From Phytophthora sp. 'mugwort' (Eukaryota; Oomycota; Peronosporomycetes; Peronosporales; Peronosporaceae): a stretch of DNA of 64,000 bases. The translations under genes and the position numbers were made by a program. Position 1 is the stretch's first letter. The number at the start of each line of letters is the position of its first letter. The notes under the pieces are model-generated. The model made no database searches. It had not been told where the DNA came from and saw nothing but the letters and a program-made list of their open reading frames with translations. Positions 45,692 through 57,880 of this stretch are shown in pieces. Location: positions 4,960,001-5,024,000 of the forward strand of contig JAUCEF010000006.1 of the NCBI GenBank assembly GCA_033558025.1. The letters run 5' to 3'.

Positions 45692-47661
45692 TGTTTTCAA
45701 TCCACGCTAAATACGCCTCAAGTTCAATCCATACTAAACGCGGATTGCGACAGCTCAGCGAGCACCAGTCGTTCCGCGCTGGCTTCTGCCGTCTATACCG
45801 AGCGACAATTCATAATTCAAAACACGAACAGAAAAGCACCAACAGTACTGACGATAAATACGTGAATACGTGCAGTGGTTGCGGAGGAGACACCCCTCTT
45901 GTTTCCCACACATGCGACGTGTGTGGTAATCGGAACCATGCTTCTTGTGGTGTTGTGATCGAAGAGAAACAAAGAGGCCACGTTCGTTGCACGTCGTGTA
46001 ATGATAACAATGACGAATGCCTAGTGGAGCCGTCATCCGACGACCAGAATATTCGGGTCGACGAATGCGATACCCATGGTCCTCAGATTGTGGTCAGGAA
46101 CGATCTGCTCCACGGTTCAGGGTAGCTCTTCAACAGTGACGAAGCTTCAGCGGTTTGGAGCAATCCAGCATTATTGGTGAGAAACGAAAACGCTCGGTGC
46201 AGGTGTGTAGTACTCTTACTGATCGCGTTCGAGTTGTGAAACACATGAACAAGCTATTCATTGCTGGTGAAAAAAAACTTCTATCTCGCAAGCTGTTCAC
46301 GCGTTCCCCGCTATTTTCCGTGGTAACTACAAAGCGAACGTTCAAAAGGCAAGTAATTGGTGGAAAAATGGTTCGACTACGTTGGTAAATAACGGCACCG
46401 ATCAACGCCGGCTCCCCAAATCGGTGGTAAAGGTTCAGCGTAGTGTCAAGAAGCGAATGCGGCTCAAAGCTTTGCCTGGTCGTGGGCCTAAGCGTGCGCC
46501 ATGGGTTGAATGGGTGTACGGCTACTTGCTAGGTGAATTTGCCGACTTCGGAAGACGGAGGGTGAAGATTTCTCGTGAGCTGCTATGCGACATTGCTCGT
46601 GGATCATTTAACGCCCCCAGGAACAGAAGGACCTTTCAACGGAGATGACACAGATGGAAAAAGGGGTGACACTAAAGGACAGGATAAACTCACGATGGAT
46701 CCAGCTGTTGTGCGCTAATTTCGATGTTGTTTCGCGGCGTCAATCTGGAAAATCAGAATGCACCCAGGAAAAGCAGGAGGGAATTGAGCGCAGCGTTGCG
46801 GCTCATTTAGGGCGCCTTAAACAAGGGTTTGAGTCTGGTGAACTGGACGAAGACACTGTATTCAGCATGGATGAAGCCCATTTCGTATTTAACATGGATA
46901 ACGGAAAGCAGTTGGTTTTCGAGGCGACCAGTCTATCCGATATCAAGATGTGGTAAGTGGTGGTGAGGTATCACTCTTGTTGTAAAAATTCGAGGTGGTG
47001 GCAAGTGCACGAATCGAGCCTCCAATGGTTATATTTCAAAATGCCAACTGCAGCTATCCAATTCGCGATGTCGACAAAGTACCCGGAGTGTCGTATCGCT
47101 CTGGCACAAAAGGGTGGATGGATCAACGTGTATTTGGGGAATGGAATGCCGACAACACGTGCAATCGGTGCGAACCGAATAGTAAACGACACATTATTTT
47201 CATGGACAACGCCAGTGGACACAAGGTCGACGAGTACAAAAGTATCCTTGAGTCGAAGAACATGGAAGTGCATTTTTACGGCCTAACGCTACGCACCTCT
47301 GCCAACCTGCTGATTTATTCATAATTAAAGCCATCGGAGATTTCTGGTGCGTTGAATGGGACAGAGAGAAGCGCCGTCTACAGGATGAAAACCGCTTTAC
47401 GAGTCCAAACAAAGGCGGCAAACACTCCGGTAAACATAGAAACCGCGGGATAGGATTTTACATTAAGCTGGCTTTGCAGTGCGTCAGAGCCATCAGTCAG
47501 CGCGAAGACATCAAGAAAAAAACAAGTACCCTCGGAAAGCTATGGTTATGTGTGGCTTGTCGAAGGGATTGAACGGTCGATGGGAGTTATCGCAGCTTTC
47601 AGTTCCACTTCGCGATATCGTAGGCAGATACCCTGAAAACTTTGAGACTGGCGAAGAGTAG
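45688..47661 (+). pseudogene. Pogo-like DDE transposase with N-terminal zinc finger, broken
   Basis: Pieces in several plus frames. The first (45688-46125) has a zinc finger, CSGCGG, CDVCGNRNHASCG and CTSC. A basic piece (46155-46388) and a helix-turn-helix-like piece (RGPKRAPWVEWVYGYLLGEF, about 46470) follow. The catalytic part has EDTVFSMDEAHFVFNMDN (46851-46904), YRSGTKGWMDQRVFGEW (about 47090) and HIIFMDNASGH (about 47190), matching the first two acidic positions of pogo/CENP-B-type DDE enzymes. The third is not seen because the frame breaks again near 47290. Two or more frameshifts split the catalytic domain. Confidence 0.75.
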
Positions 47662-47856
47662 TAGTTTGACGGACACAGATATGCCTATCGAGAAGCGGTG
47701 ATATAACATGTAAAATCGATCATATATCTTCAGAAAACCATGATATGTGAGGTAAAAGAGATCATTTTCTTTCCCAAAACGGTGATACGCATTCACAACG
47801 CGTCAAATATGCCTGACCACATTTAGTGTGGGCGCCCAATTAGTGTGGGTTATTGG

Positions 47857-47914
47857 GGCCCAGACTAATTGTGTTCCGGCGTCTCGAAAATCTGTGGCAC
47901 AATTAGTCTGGTCC
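47857..47914. repeat. Hairpin with 17-bp arms, element termini
   Basis: 47857-47873 (ggcccagactaattgtg) and 47898-47914 (cacaattagtctggtcc) are reverse complements except for one position, with a 24-nt loop. The arms match the terminal motif at 45664-45680, so the pogo-like gene lies between copies of the same end sequence. Confidence 0.75.
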
Positions 47915-47998
47915 AGAATAATTACGCTTATTACTGTAGTACCTTCCCAAGCAAGTTTCGTCCCCTCACCCCTGACCCAACTCTCCCTAACACCACCA

Positions 47999-49540
47999 TG
48001 AAGTTTTCCAACACGGATATGTGCTGTCTGCTCTTTAGCGAGCTCTCTCCTAGTAGAAGTGCAACTCGTGCAAGAAGATCTGGACGTGGCTACACCAACC
48101 AGATGCATTATCTCCTAAAAAGCACCCCGGCTACCCGCAGTTGGCGGATGCTGTGTTCCGCAAGGGAACGGTCTCGGGCTTTCGCTGCCCGACCAGCGGA
48201 CAAGCAAAGTGTTTCTCTGGATCGAGTGGTGCGTCGTGTGACTGACGCCTGTGAGTTTCTGCGAACGCCCTCTATTTTGTTAGAACGCCAAGATGGAGCC
48301 GATTGCTGCAGCTACGATGACGAAGAACATAAACCTACTCTACCGATACGTCCGTGAAGTCATCGATATCAAGCTTCCTGAACAGTTGGAGTCGTCCTTG
48401 ATGGATGGTCCAGTGGCGGGCGTCAATTTGTGGCGATCATGGCCGTCTACACGACATCAGCACTGTTAATGACGGCCAGCGCAACCCAGTTACGACGAGA
48501 GTATCCAGTGCCTTTCGCGTCGCTTCGTGCTGCTAGCATTTTGCCCGCTTGCAGACGAAGAAAATAAGGGAGCACAGAGCTTGCACGACCTGACCGCCGA
48601 CTCTTTGGCGACTTCAGCAAGCCTTGAAGATCTGTGTTCTTCATGATTGGCGATAATTGCTCCGTCAATCAATCTATTGGCCGAAAAGTGGGCGCTCTGC
48701 CTTTGATTGGTTGCGCTAGCCACCGATTCCAGCTGACGGTCAGCGACTTTCTGTGCGATGGAGAAGCTAAAATTTTACGCACTGATGAAGCATCTCAGTA
48801 CTATCAAGTCCCGTGCCGCGCTGGCACGGTGACACCAATGCCACAGGTCATGCGGAATGTTACGCGTTGGTCGAGCACTTTCGTTATGCGCTAGCGCTAT
48901 TTCAAGCTACATCCAGTACTCCTCTCCCTGGACCACGCGACTGTGACCAAGCATGGCATGGCCAAAGTTTTGCTAACGGACGAGGAGGCAACCCATGCCA
49001 ACGATCTGCTGAAAAGCTGGGAGAGCTGAACGAGGTGGACAAGGCACTGAAAGACTCAGCGCTGACGCTAGTTGATGCCGTCGTGCATTCGACTTCGTCG
49101 CACGTAAGTACCCTCGGATGAAAGCGCGTTGGCCAGCGACGCACTTGCCGTCAGCTACCCCCGAGCTTGAAAGTGGAATTGTGAAGATCTTATTTTCGGG
49201 TCGCGGCTGAACGCTCGTGAGCAGGCGGCATGCGTCGCTTTTAAGTGCTCTGAAGGCGATGTCACCCCAGACGAGGACAGCCCATCCTTTTTGGCGTGTC
49301 CTTTCAAGAAGACGCAGAAGTCTCGGCTGCGGTGTACATGTCGCTGGAGGGGTGCCCCCAACTTGCAATGAATGCGAACGCTTTGTTTCGCAGCTGATGC
49401 TTATTTACTCGTACTTGCGGAAAAGCATGAACCCGGATACATTCGAAGTTCTGATGTTTCTTTCCTTCAACAAGGACTGGCGGGATGCAACAAGTGAACA
49501 AACAATTAGACAGAACATGCGTCGGGAGCTTCTTGAATAG
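47999..49540 (+). pseudogene. hAT-like transposase, decayed
   Basis: An N-terminal BED-finger remnant lies near 48040-48130 (a Cys-rich piece, then the GYTN-like RGYTNQMHYLLKSTP). Later pieces: YRYVREVIDIKLPEQLESSL near 48340; FFMIGDNCSVNQSIGRKVGA and LPLIGCASHRFQLTVSDFL near 48640-48760, the conserved V/IGDN and GCASHR blocks of this group; and NVTRWSSTFVMR near 48860. The C-terminal part is broken by many stops. It is related to the other two hAT copies in this window. Confidence 0.75.
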
Positions 49541-49599
49541 CTGCGTTATGATTCTTGCGTAGATATGCCGATGAATAAAATGAAAAAAAAATGCCATAT

Positions 49600-49855
49600 T
49601 GAGAAGCCCTGATGGCCACTTCATAATATTGTCATCGGTTTTATACAAACATCACACCAAATGAAAAACGTATGTTTCTGAGCCAACCATTTTGAGCGTA
49701 GAACAAGGTAACTTGATGTTTGGAGTTAATGCTAGTAGGTTTTTTGTCGTAATTCCTCACCTATTTAGCTGGGGTTCTCAGGATAGTTAAGTATATGCGA
49801 ACGCAAAGTTGGTACAGACGCAATCTGTCTGTTTAGAAACGAGGTTTTTCATGTG
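49600..49855 (+). repeat. Non-coding repeat, inverted partner at 57031-57360
   Basis: Shared blocks, in order, with the reverse complement of 57031-57360: tggccacttcata, caccaaatga, tatgtttctgagccaa, gagcgtaga, tttagctgg, gcaatctgtct and a closing ttttcatgtg. Spacing is similar with small gaps. Probably a non-coding part of a transposon family or a MITE. Confidence 0.7.
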
Positions 49856-50210
49856 TTATACTGATAAATGGCATTTATAACAGAACGATGTATTCTGATT
49901 GGTTAAAAGGTTATATGTGGTCCAAGGAAAAGCCTCAATGGGTGGACCAGAGCAGTACTTCTCTGTCCACCGTAATATATGGCCAATGAGGTTTTTCTGT
50001 GGACGAAAGAATATTCAGGAGGGAATCAGATTGGTAAAAAGGGTAGGTTTACATGTTTTTGCTTGGCACCTAAAGTGAAGGTTTGACAGTAGCGATGTGC
50101 CAGTGCATGTATTATGGCATCAATATAATGCATACACGGCACTGATGGCGTCGATGCAGTGCATTCATTATGTCCAAGCATCAAATAATAGATTTTGTGT
50201 AAATTAATAC

Positions 50211-52560
50211 TCATGCTGAAGTCATTCCTTCTCTCCCCTTGCTACCGTCATAAGAGAAATCGTTGCTGTCGACGAAGCCACCAATTATCTCGCTGTTGCT
50301 AAATGACTCCTCGTTGTTGTCGTCTTCATCCATTGTTGTGTCGAAAGTTGCTTTGGCATCATCATCTCCGTCGTTCTCGCGCTCACCTTCCATCCCGTAA
50401 AGATGTTCCTCTTGGCACCCTTTTTGCCTGCATTGTCGTAAATAGTAGCTCTTTTTTCACACGCTTTGCGCTTAACCGGTTCCGCCGCTTCGTGTGGATG
50501 AACTCGTGGATACTCCATGATAGTTCGCTTGCAACGGAAGAGGTTGGGATCGCGTAAATCAAGGCGGCAAGCGGAGCTAGCAACATATAGTAATTGTCGT
50601 CCGAGGCCGTCTTAAGAAGATCCTCTGCTCTCCACGCCATAGGCGAGATCCATCTCCTTGGGAACGTGTCTCCGGTGACCATCTGGACGTTTTGGCTGCA
50701 ACTCACTGACCTCGGCACCGAATTGTCGCTTTTCGGCTTCTGTCTTCACTAAACCGAGCCGTTGGGCAAGTACCTTGATTGAAGCGACGCTCGCAGTCAA
50801 ATCGGCTTCCACAAAGTCTAATTGTGTCCGTATGGATGACCAGAAATGATACTCGGATGGTGTCAGCGTGTAAGATGGCCCATTTGTTTTTTTATCGCCT
50901 TCTAGATACTCATTTGGACGACCTTAGGTACGCTTTATAGCCGCGCATTGTAGACTGGGTTGCGCTGCAGTTCAAACGAAATTGATAGTACACAACGGAG
51001 ATACCACAGGAATTCTGCTCAAGCATCGTGATAGCATCCACAATTGATTGGACCAGAAGCATCACTAACTTCAGACGATTCCAAAAGTGTTTTTCGTTAA
51101 CAATTCGGCGAGCTTCATTAAGGTCTCTAGCCGTACAGTTTCATAAACGTTTTCTGGCGAAACACCTTGCTGATTGTCCGGCGGTTGTCCGATACGCTCT
51201 TAATGCACTCAAAGATCAAGTACTACCTCATCTGTACCGGTAAGCGTAGTGTTCGTCGGTGCTCCTCTTTACCTTCCTTCTGAAATTTTATCAGGAACCG
51301 GTTCGTGCCAAAATCGGGCAAGAAGCTGGAGCCGGTTCCTGATAGAATTTCCAAAAGTGACCGACTTAATCAGGGTCGCACTCAACCACAGATGTTTCAG
51401 CACGTCCTCCAAGGCAAGGTTCAACGTGTGACCGCTGCATCCGTTGCAGCACATACGCCGCTCTCGCCGAGAATTACGCACGCATTTTGCATGACCGGTG
51501 CGCTGTCCGTTGCGACGGAAAAGAACACTGGTACACCAACAACTCAATAGGTTCGTCAATTACAACACCGATGACTTCGGCCACATATCCTGCGGTTTTC
51601 CCGTGGTCTTGGTACATCATACCAAAGGCACCATCAGTGGAGACGTAACTACGTAATTCGCACCTTTCTCTTGCTGACGCGACCAGCCATCCGAAATGAG
51701 AGCAAGCCTTGTTTCATCGATGGGGGGCATTAATTCGGCTTTCTCACTCTCGTATTCTTTTGTGAGACGCCGCCCAGTCAATGCCTTCCGAGAAGGTAAC
51801 TACAGCTCCATCTCCGGCTGTAGAACAGTCGGGGCCTTGCGCATACGTGGGACTTCAATAGTGCGAAACGACAGGCCTGTAGCGTAGAAGCCCCTAGCGA
51901 TCTCAGACTGAAAGGAGTCCTTTAAACCGCTGCTGATGTCTTCGGCGGCAAACGCAAACAGCGTTTGCCGCCGCGACAGCGATGGGACGCATCCGTCGCG
52001 ATTGAATCTTTGCGTAACCACTAGCGATTGAGTATGGCGGTTTTCTTCCGCTTGCGTTTCTTCACAGGCTCTCTGTAGCGACGCCACTTGTTTTGCTCGG
52101 CTTCAGATAGCTTAGTACAAGTTTCGTGATGCCCGGCGAGACGACTCAAGAGTACTGTAAATGGATGCAACATCCAAACTTTCTCCGGTATATACACGAA
52201 CACCACTCCGCAGACACGTCGACAAGCATTCTTCAGCAGGTTGCCCTTGGTATTCCATTCTCGCGTAGTTCCACCCCATCCGAGCTGTTACACCAAGATA
52301 ATCTTCCGTACGATACTTGGCTGGAATATAGAACCTCGGAGCGAGATTGCACTCGAACGCGACCACTATTTCGGCTACCTTGCGTGTTGGGCCATAGGTG
52401 AATCAGCTTGTCACTTGCCAACTGCTTTGCATGACGCATGAGTGGCGCCGTAGCCTGAAGATGCATCTTAAATGCGTACGTCTTCGGGCCGTCGCTCACA
52501 CAGCAGTCCAACCGAACCTTGATCGACCACTTCGTCGAGAAATAGGCTGCCAAGCCACTG
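50211..52560 (-). pseudogene. hAT-like transposase, decayed but near full length
   Basis: Minus-strand pieces from N- to C-terminus. The BED-type finger region has LLSRLAGHHETCTKLSEAEQ and NKWRRYREPVKKRKRKK (about 52060-52170). Then come RQTLFAFAAEDISSGLKDSF and ARGFYATGLSFRTIEVPRMR (about 51830-51940), the transposase core CNGCSGHTLNLALEDVLKHL (about 51430), and the C-terminal dimerisation region PTSSVASELSWSIHEFIHTK followed by RRNRLSAKRV (about 50450-50560). Several frameshifts and stops separate the blocks. Host genes in the window show no such pattern. Confidence 0.75.
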
Positions 52561-53089
52561 AATTCGTTCTGGCTGCTCCACTACTGCAAGTAAACGCCCG
52601 TGACTCAAACCAACAATTCATACATTACGCGGAAGTGAATGTTGTTGTTTTGCGCAAGCAATTAATCACCATGCGATTCGGACGTGATTCGGCATTCCCT
52701 AAACTTTCTTCATAACGTGAAAAAAAGAACATTAGAAATGTGAAGTATGAGTGGTACCTGAATACCTGCACCAGCGCGTTGAGCTAGCCATCCTCAGCAT
52801 CATCCATTACAAACTTCTAACGAATCGATTGCCAATGACCTCCGCATACAACGGAACGCCATCAACGCCAACGTGTAGAACGCCATTAGAGCCATCACGT
52901 AGACGCTTGCAATATAATACAGAAAGCTACCAGGGGAAAGGTCCGCGCGCGATCCGAAATCCCTAGCAATAACACAGGGTAGCCGACCTTGAAAGTTTGA
53001 ATGTCGCGTCCAGGTGAAAGGTGAACGTTTCTGGATACCGATCGAGGCGCTTCAATAGTTCTCCACTGGTAATCCCCACAAGGAAAGGT
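52561..53089. other. Non-coding
   Basis: No recognisable protein or RNA feature; short chance frames only. Confidence 0.45.
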
Positions 53090-54004
53090 TCAGAGTCCAA
53101 GCCATCGCCGACTACAGCTCACCTTCGGAAGTCTTGCCATACGTGACGAATTTCGAGCATCGTCGTCATCGCCGCCTGTGTAAGCCATATCTCGAACAGC
53201 CTTCACAATTTCGTCGTAGTTGTCGTTGCAGCCGAGTTGGGTCTTAAAATTGTAGTTGACGAAGTCCTGCATCGCGTGCAACCGGGGGAGCGTCGCCCCT
53301 CCCAACCCGAACTTGGCGCGCGAAGCATTACGCACCCGAACGGGCTTTATTCGTTGCGCGGTGAGCTCTTGACAGTACTGGTTCTGCTGATAGATAGGCC
53401 TTCTTTGCGTGGTGATACCACCACCGAGAGATGATTTTCAGACTCGAACAGGGACATTCGTCGCGTCAAAGATCATGTTAGTACCTTTCCGCGCCACACA
53501 CACCTTACGGGATGGGGGCAATCATCACGGCAAACTTTCCTACTTGAACTGCTGCTTCATGTTGTGTTTAGTACAATCCATACAGATGGAGCATGCCCTC
53601 GTGTTGGTCTTAATATCCCCTGCTGACCTCCTCGAGTCGAGAAGCCCGTTGCAGCTGTCCTCGTCGACGGCAAACGCCAGCTCTCTCCAGCCGCTTTTCT
53701 TCGGCATCCAGTTGGGAGAGATTTCAAGGGAATGACTGTCACTCGTTAGACGTGCTCGAAACGGGTCGCTGCGTACTAGTGCTGGACATTTGCAACCCCT
53801 TTTTAACTTGTTTGGTGGTCCCCAGTTTTTGTGTGGGTTTTCAGTTAAGCAATGTGTGGAACAATAACAAAATGGTAATCCAGCAATCTGTGGTGCTATT
53901 TTAAATCTGCTGTGATAAAACGCATTTTGTGTGGCGAATGTAAAGCGCTTTGTTTTGAAATGGTTCTCCTCTACGACCATCCATATCGCTAAAAATTCCA
54001 GCAC
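53090..54004 (-). pseudogene. MULE-like transposase N-terminal fragment
   Basis: The upstream piece (to 53540) reads GCKCPALVRSDPFRARLTSD then HSLEISPNWMPKKSGWRELA. The downstream piece (53335-53090) reads KFGLGGATLPRLHAMQDFVN then NYNFKTQLGCNDNYDEIVKA. The second block resembles the segment preceding the catalytic domain in an oomycete MULE-like family (GGTTLPK...QDF.NY). The DDE part is missing. Confidence is moderate. Confidence 0.45.
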
Positions 54005-54180
54005 AGAACATGTACAGGAATTAGTGAAAGCCAGCCTCGATCCTGAGATATGTCCGACTATCGGACACGCGTGGTTTACAGTACTGATAACTGTCCTAAT
54101 TAGAAGCTCCCTAATATCATTGTTGATTAAGTATTAGAGAAGCACAGGGATTAAGATGCAAATACTAACTTTATTGTGAT

Positions 54181-55540
54181 ATGAATGTTATGTTGTATTA
54201 TAAATTACCATCCGCAGGGATTAGTTTGGACAGGGTTCCGCCAGTGACGACTTTCGACATCGAATACGATATTCACATGTTTAACGAGACCCCAATCAAA
54301 GTGAAGCCCCAGCGATACGCACACGAAGAGCAGGGTGTGATTGACAGTGATGTGACTAAGATGATAGACGGTGGCGTTGTGGACGGAGGGCATGGAGCTT
54401 GGGGGTTTCCTGTAGTCCTTGTCAAGAAGAATGATGCCAGCGTGAGGATGTGTATAGACGACAGGATGCTCAATGCGATCACCAAGAAAGATGTGTATCC
54501 ATTGCCAAGAACGGCTGAGACTTTGGAGAGCATGCACGGGCCGCGGCAATTTTCGAGTTTGGATATGCACGCAGGAGACTGGCAAGTACCACTACCAGCT
54601 AAGGATCGCGGCAAGACCGGGTTCGTTACGCGGCAAGGACTATTTCGGTTTGAACGCATGCCTTTTGGTCTGGCAAACGCACCTGGCACCTTCCAAAGGA
54701 TTATGGATGCCATTCTGCGGGATCTGACCTGTCAGTGCTGTCTAGTCTCTATAGACGATGTAAGTATCTTCGCCAAGGGAGACATGACTCGTCACGTAGT
54801 GGAACTACCAGCAGTACTAGAGCGATTGTTGGAAGCAGGACTATCATCGAAGACGGCAAAGTGTAATATTGGGACTACAAGACTCTAGAATCTAGGACAT
54901 GAACTCGACGCTGACGAGGTATGTCCCATGCAGAGCCTCATCAAAAGCAAAAGGGATTTTCCTATACCCGAAGGCGAAAAGGCTGTAGAGAGATTTTGCA
55001 CTTGGCGGGAATTTACCGGCGATTCATCGCGAGCTTTGGCGCGAAGGCAGCACCTTTGGTGACATTGTTAAGGACACCGTTCCATTGTGAGTGAAGCGAA
55101 AGCAGCAGCAGGCATGTGAGTGATTGAAGAAAGAGCTGACGCAACGTCCACTCTTGGTGTATTCAGACTTCAGCAGCCCTTCAGGTTAGTGATTGACTCT
55201 CGCTAGTGGGGTTGGGCGCGGCCTTAATGCAAGATCAGAGCAACGGAGATCAACCGATTGCCTACGCGTCCAAGGTCAACTCTTCTACGGTCGCTGAATA
55301 CGCATCACGGATCTGGAATGTTCTGCGGTAGTGTGGTCAATCAAGTTATTCCGCCCGTACCTCTACGTACGGCGGTCCGAGCTCAACATGGATCATCATG
55401 CACTAAGCTGGTTAATGCGCAGCAGGACCTGACGGGTAGACTGCACCGGTGTTCACTACAACGGCAGGACTTCAGCGTGGCTTATCGGCCAGGATCGACC
55501 AATGTGGTCGCCGACGTCTTATCACAGCGCCGGTAGGACA
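54181..55540 (+). mobile_element. Second Ty3/Gypsy pol remnant (RT and RNase H)
   Basis: A 235-codon open frame (54181-54888) covers most of the RT: PPVTTFDIEYDIHMFNETPI, GAWGFPVVLVKKNDASVRMC, FSSLDMHAGDWQVPLPAKDR, FERMPFGLANAPGTFQRIMD. At the catalytic site the family's YLDD is replaced by SIDD (CLVSIDDVSIFAKGD), so the first position differs. Downstream, an RNase H piece reads QPIAYASKVNSSTVAEYASR near 55250. The tail (QDFSVAYRPGSTNVVADVLS) ends near 55535. Frame breaks follow the RT. No long terminal repeats were found. This element is from a different Gypsy lineage than the one at 22.7 kb. Confidence 0.8.
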
Positions 55541-56869
55541 GATAGTACCAGAACAGGAGGCAGGCGCGCCAAATCTGCCGGAGAGAACAGCCGGGGGGGG
55601 GGACAGTGAGCCAGGAACAGCGCGTATATTGCGAGGGCGAAGTAAGACCAAAGAGTAAAGAGCGGCCGAGACACTCGAGACCTGGAGGGAGCGGGCCTAT
55701 GGAACAGTACGTGGGCGTGGGCGAAGATGATAACGCAACAAGGCGGGTAGATACGAGCTGCAGTATGAAGTGGAGTGCCGAGCGACACCAGAGGCACCAC
55801 TACAGAGGAAGTGCATCGGAGAATACGAGGCATTGCTGGACTGCGACACGCTCGAGGACGAGCTTGGTGGGGATGGCGAGTAGGCAGAGGTGGCGTTAGA
55901 GCTTCACCCGCTATCCTGACCCCGGGCAAGTGACTGTGGACGTGGTGAGTGACATTGAAGTAGGTGAGCGACTGCTGGACGGACGGAATGAGCTACAAGG
56001 GATGCACCAGAGGCGAGCAACCAGAGGGACGAGAGCGAGACATCTGACAAGCGACGAACCGGAAACGAGCAACCAGATACGACATCTTGGGACCAAGGGA
56101 TGCAATAGAGGAGTGGTAGGCTAGGCGGTAGGCTAGGCGAGGGGGTTGTAGGGAACGGGCTGCCGGGCGATCGTCTGAGGGCCTCTCAGCTACTATTTGG
56201 CGGGATTCCGATCAAATAAAGTGACACTGAGTTTTACGACAAAAGCAACTGTCGAGGTGAGCTGAACAAGGACATCGAGTGTCAGGCCGATGTACGGGGC
56301 GAGCGGTAGTAGGGCGATGGTCGGCCGTCACCGACGTCGCGAGTGTCCGCCTGGGTCCTCCTGACGTTTCTTGATCCGCTATTGTCGTCGTCACGTGAGC
56401 TACCTGAGTGAACGTCCGGCAATGGCGACTGTCCGAGACGTTAGTGGGCAGAGACGAGGGTAACAACTAGTAATGTATAAACTGCAAAGCAGAACCATTT
56501 ACATTTTTCTGCTTGGGCTATGCTCGGAATGTGCTGCTAATCTGGGCACGTTGTTGCCGTTTCTTTTGCTTTGCAGTCGTATCTGTAGATGTGTCGACGT
56601 CATGATCGTGTCTATCGTCTTCACCCTGCTCCCGGGTACTGACTTCGCTCAGCCCCGTTGGAATCAACGACTGTCTGATTACGCTTGGCACGATAATATA
56701 CGCATATAAAGCGCTCGCTTGTGCTTCTTGTTCATGTCAACTATTTTCGTCGGTATCTTACTGCAACCGGTTGACGGCTTTTGTGCGATATTTCCTCCGA
56801 CAGGCGCGGCACAGGACGTACAGTACCTACATCTCGTCATGCCATTAACGGTTACGATACCGTTGAAGG
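55541..56869. other. Non-coding, decayed repeat sequence
   Basis: GC-rich debris following the Gypsy remnant, including a run of G near 55592-55602. It may hold the element's 3' part, but no domain is readable. Confidence 0.35.
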
Positions 56870-56929
56870 TTACACAGTTACGCGTTACACAGTTACGCGT
56901 TACGCAATTACGCGTTACGTAGTCACGGC
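56870..56929. repeat. Four tandem 15-bp units
   Basis: The first two units are identical (ttacacagttacgcg); the next two (56900-56914 and 56915-56929) are diverged forms. Confidence 0.85.
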
Positions 56930-57030
56930 CACAGAATTTATCCTGTGAGGGCTGGTGTTTTCCCAGAGATTTGAAAACATTCTGCGTGGAAGGCAATTTG
57001 CTGGACTGTGGAGACGGTGCTTAGCAGAGA

Positions 57031-57360
57031 CACTTGCACACATGAAAAAAAACTCGTTTCCAAATAGACAGATTGCGACTTAATGCGTACGCAAAATTTA
57101 ACGACCCTAAACGATTAAAACAAGTTTAGCAATCCTGAAAACACCAGCTAAAATCGCTAAATATTTAAGGATTTACGATAAGAAACCTTCTCGCATAAAC
57201 AATGACACCAAACTCAAGTTATCATCTTCTACGCTCATCTTGATTGGCTCAGAAACATACATTTGACTACGCTAGCGTTCATTTGGTGTTTTTTTGTATA
57301 AACGCGTTGAGAAATAATGCATTTATTGCAAGTATATGAAGTGGCCATAGTAAGGTTTTT
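57031..57360 (-). repeat. Non-coding repeat, inverted partner of 49600-49855
   Basis: Its reverse complement contains the blocks listed for the partner in the same order. It is about 70 bp longer through small insertions. Confidence 0.7.
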
Positions 57361-57499
57361 ATATAGTGTTTTACTTTCGGATGATTGGCAAATCCTACTG
57401 GCAATATGCCACGAGAGAGTGGTACAGTACTCTAGTTTGTACAGATAAATAAAAATCATTTTAGCCAATTAAAATAACATAATTTTCCTTAAAATTGAT

Positions 57500-57880
57500 A
57501 GCACTTATCGATCTGCCCTGCGTACTTGGGGTTCCTTGCTGGAAGTTTCTCCGCCCCACCACTCTTGTCTATACATGCAAACACAGCAGGCGTTATCACA
57601 GCATGCTGAAAGTCATTTGCTCTCTCGCCAAGAATATTGTCCAGCCCCAGACGCCTGCTGAAGAGCTAGTAAAGATCCAATGAATACAACCATACTTGTG
57701 CACGTTTCTCCACTACGCTGGCAGCGCTTCGTGAAGTCACGGTTTGATGCGTTTTTGGAGAGGCAATACAGGAACATCGCTACCTTATTCTTTACGTCGA
57801 CACGAGCCCACGCTGACTGCGGTGCTGCTCGTTCCACCTCACCGCACAGGACCGTGAAAGTGCTCATGATCACCCGAAAG
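57500..57880 (-). pseudogene. PIF/Harbinger-like transposase fragment
   Basis: The minus frame reads VAMFLYCLSKNASNRDFTKR then CQRSGETCTSMVVFIGSLLA, resembling the helix-turn-helix part of Harbinger nucleases (xxFLxxxxxxxSxRxxxxRFQRSGETISxxF). The catalytic domain is absent. Confidence 0.5.

Noticed and set aside
56870..56929. CRISPR-like array
   Set aside because: The units are contiguous without spacers, in eukaryotic repeat-rich DNA; it is a simple tandem repeat.
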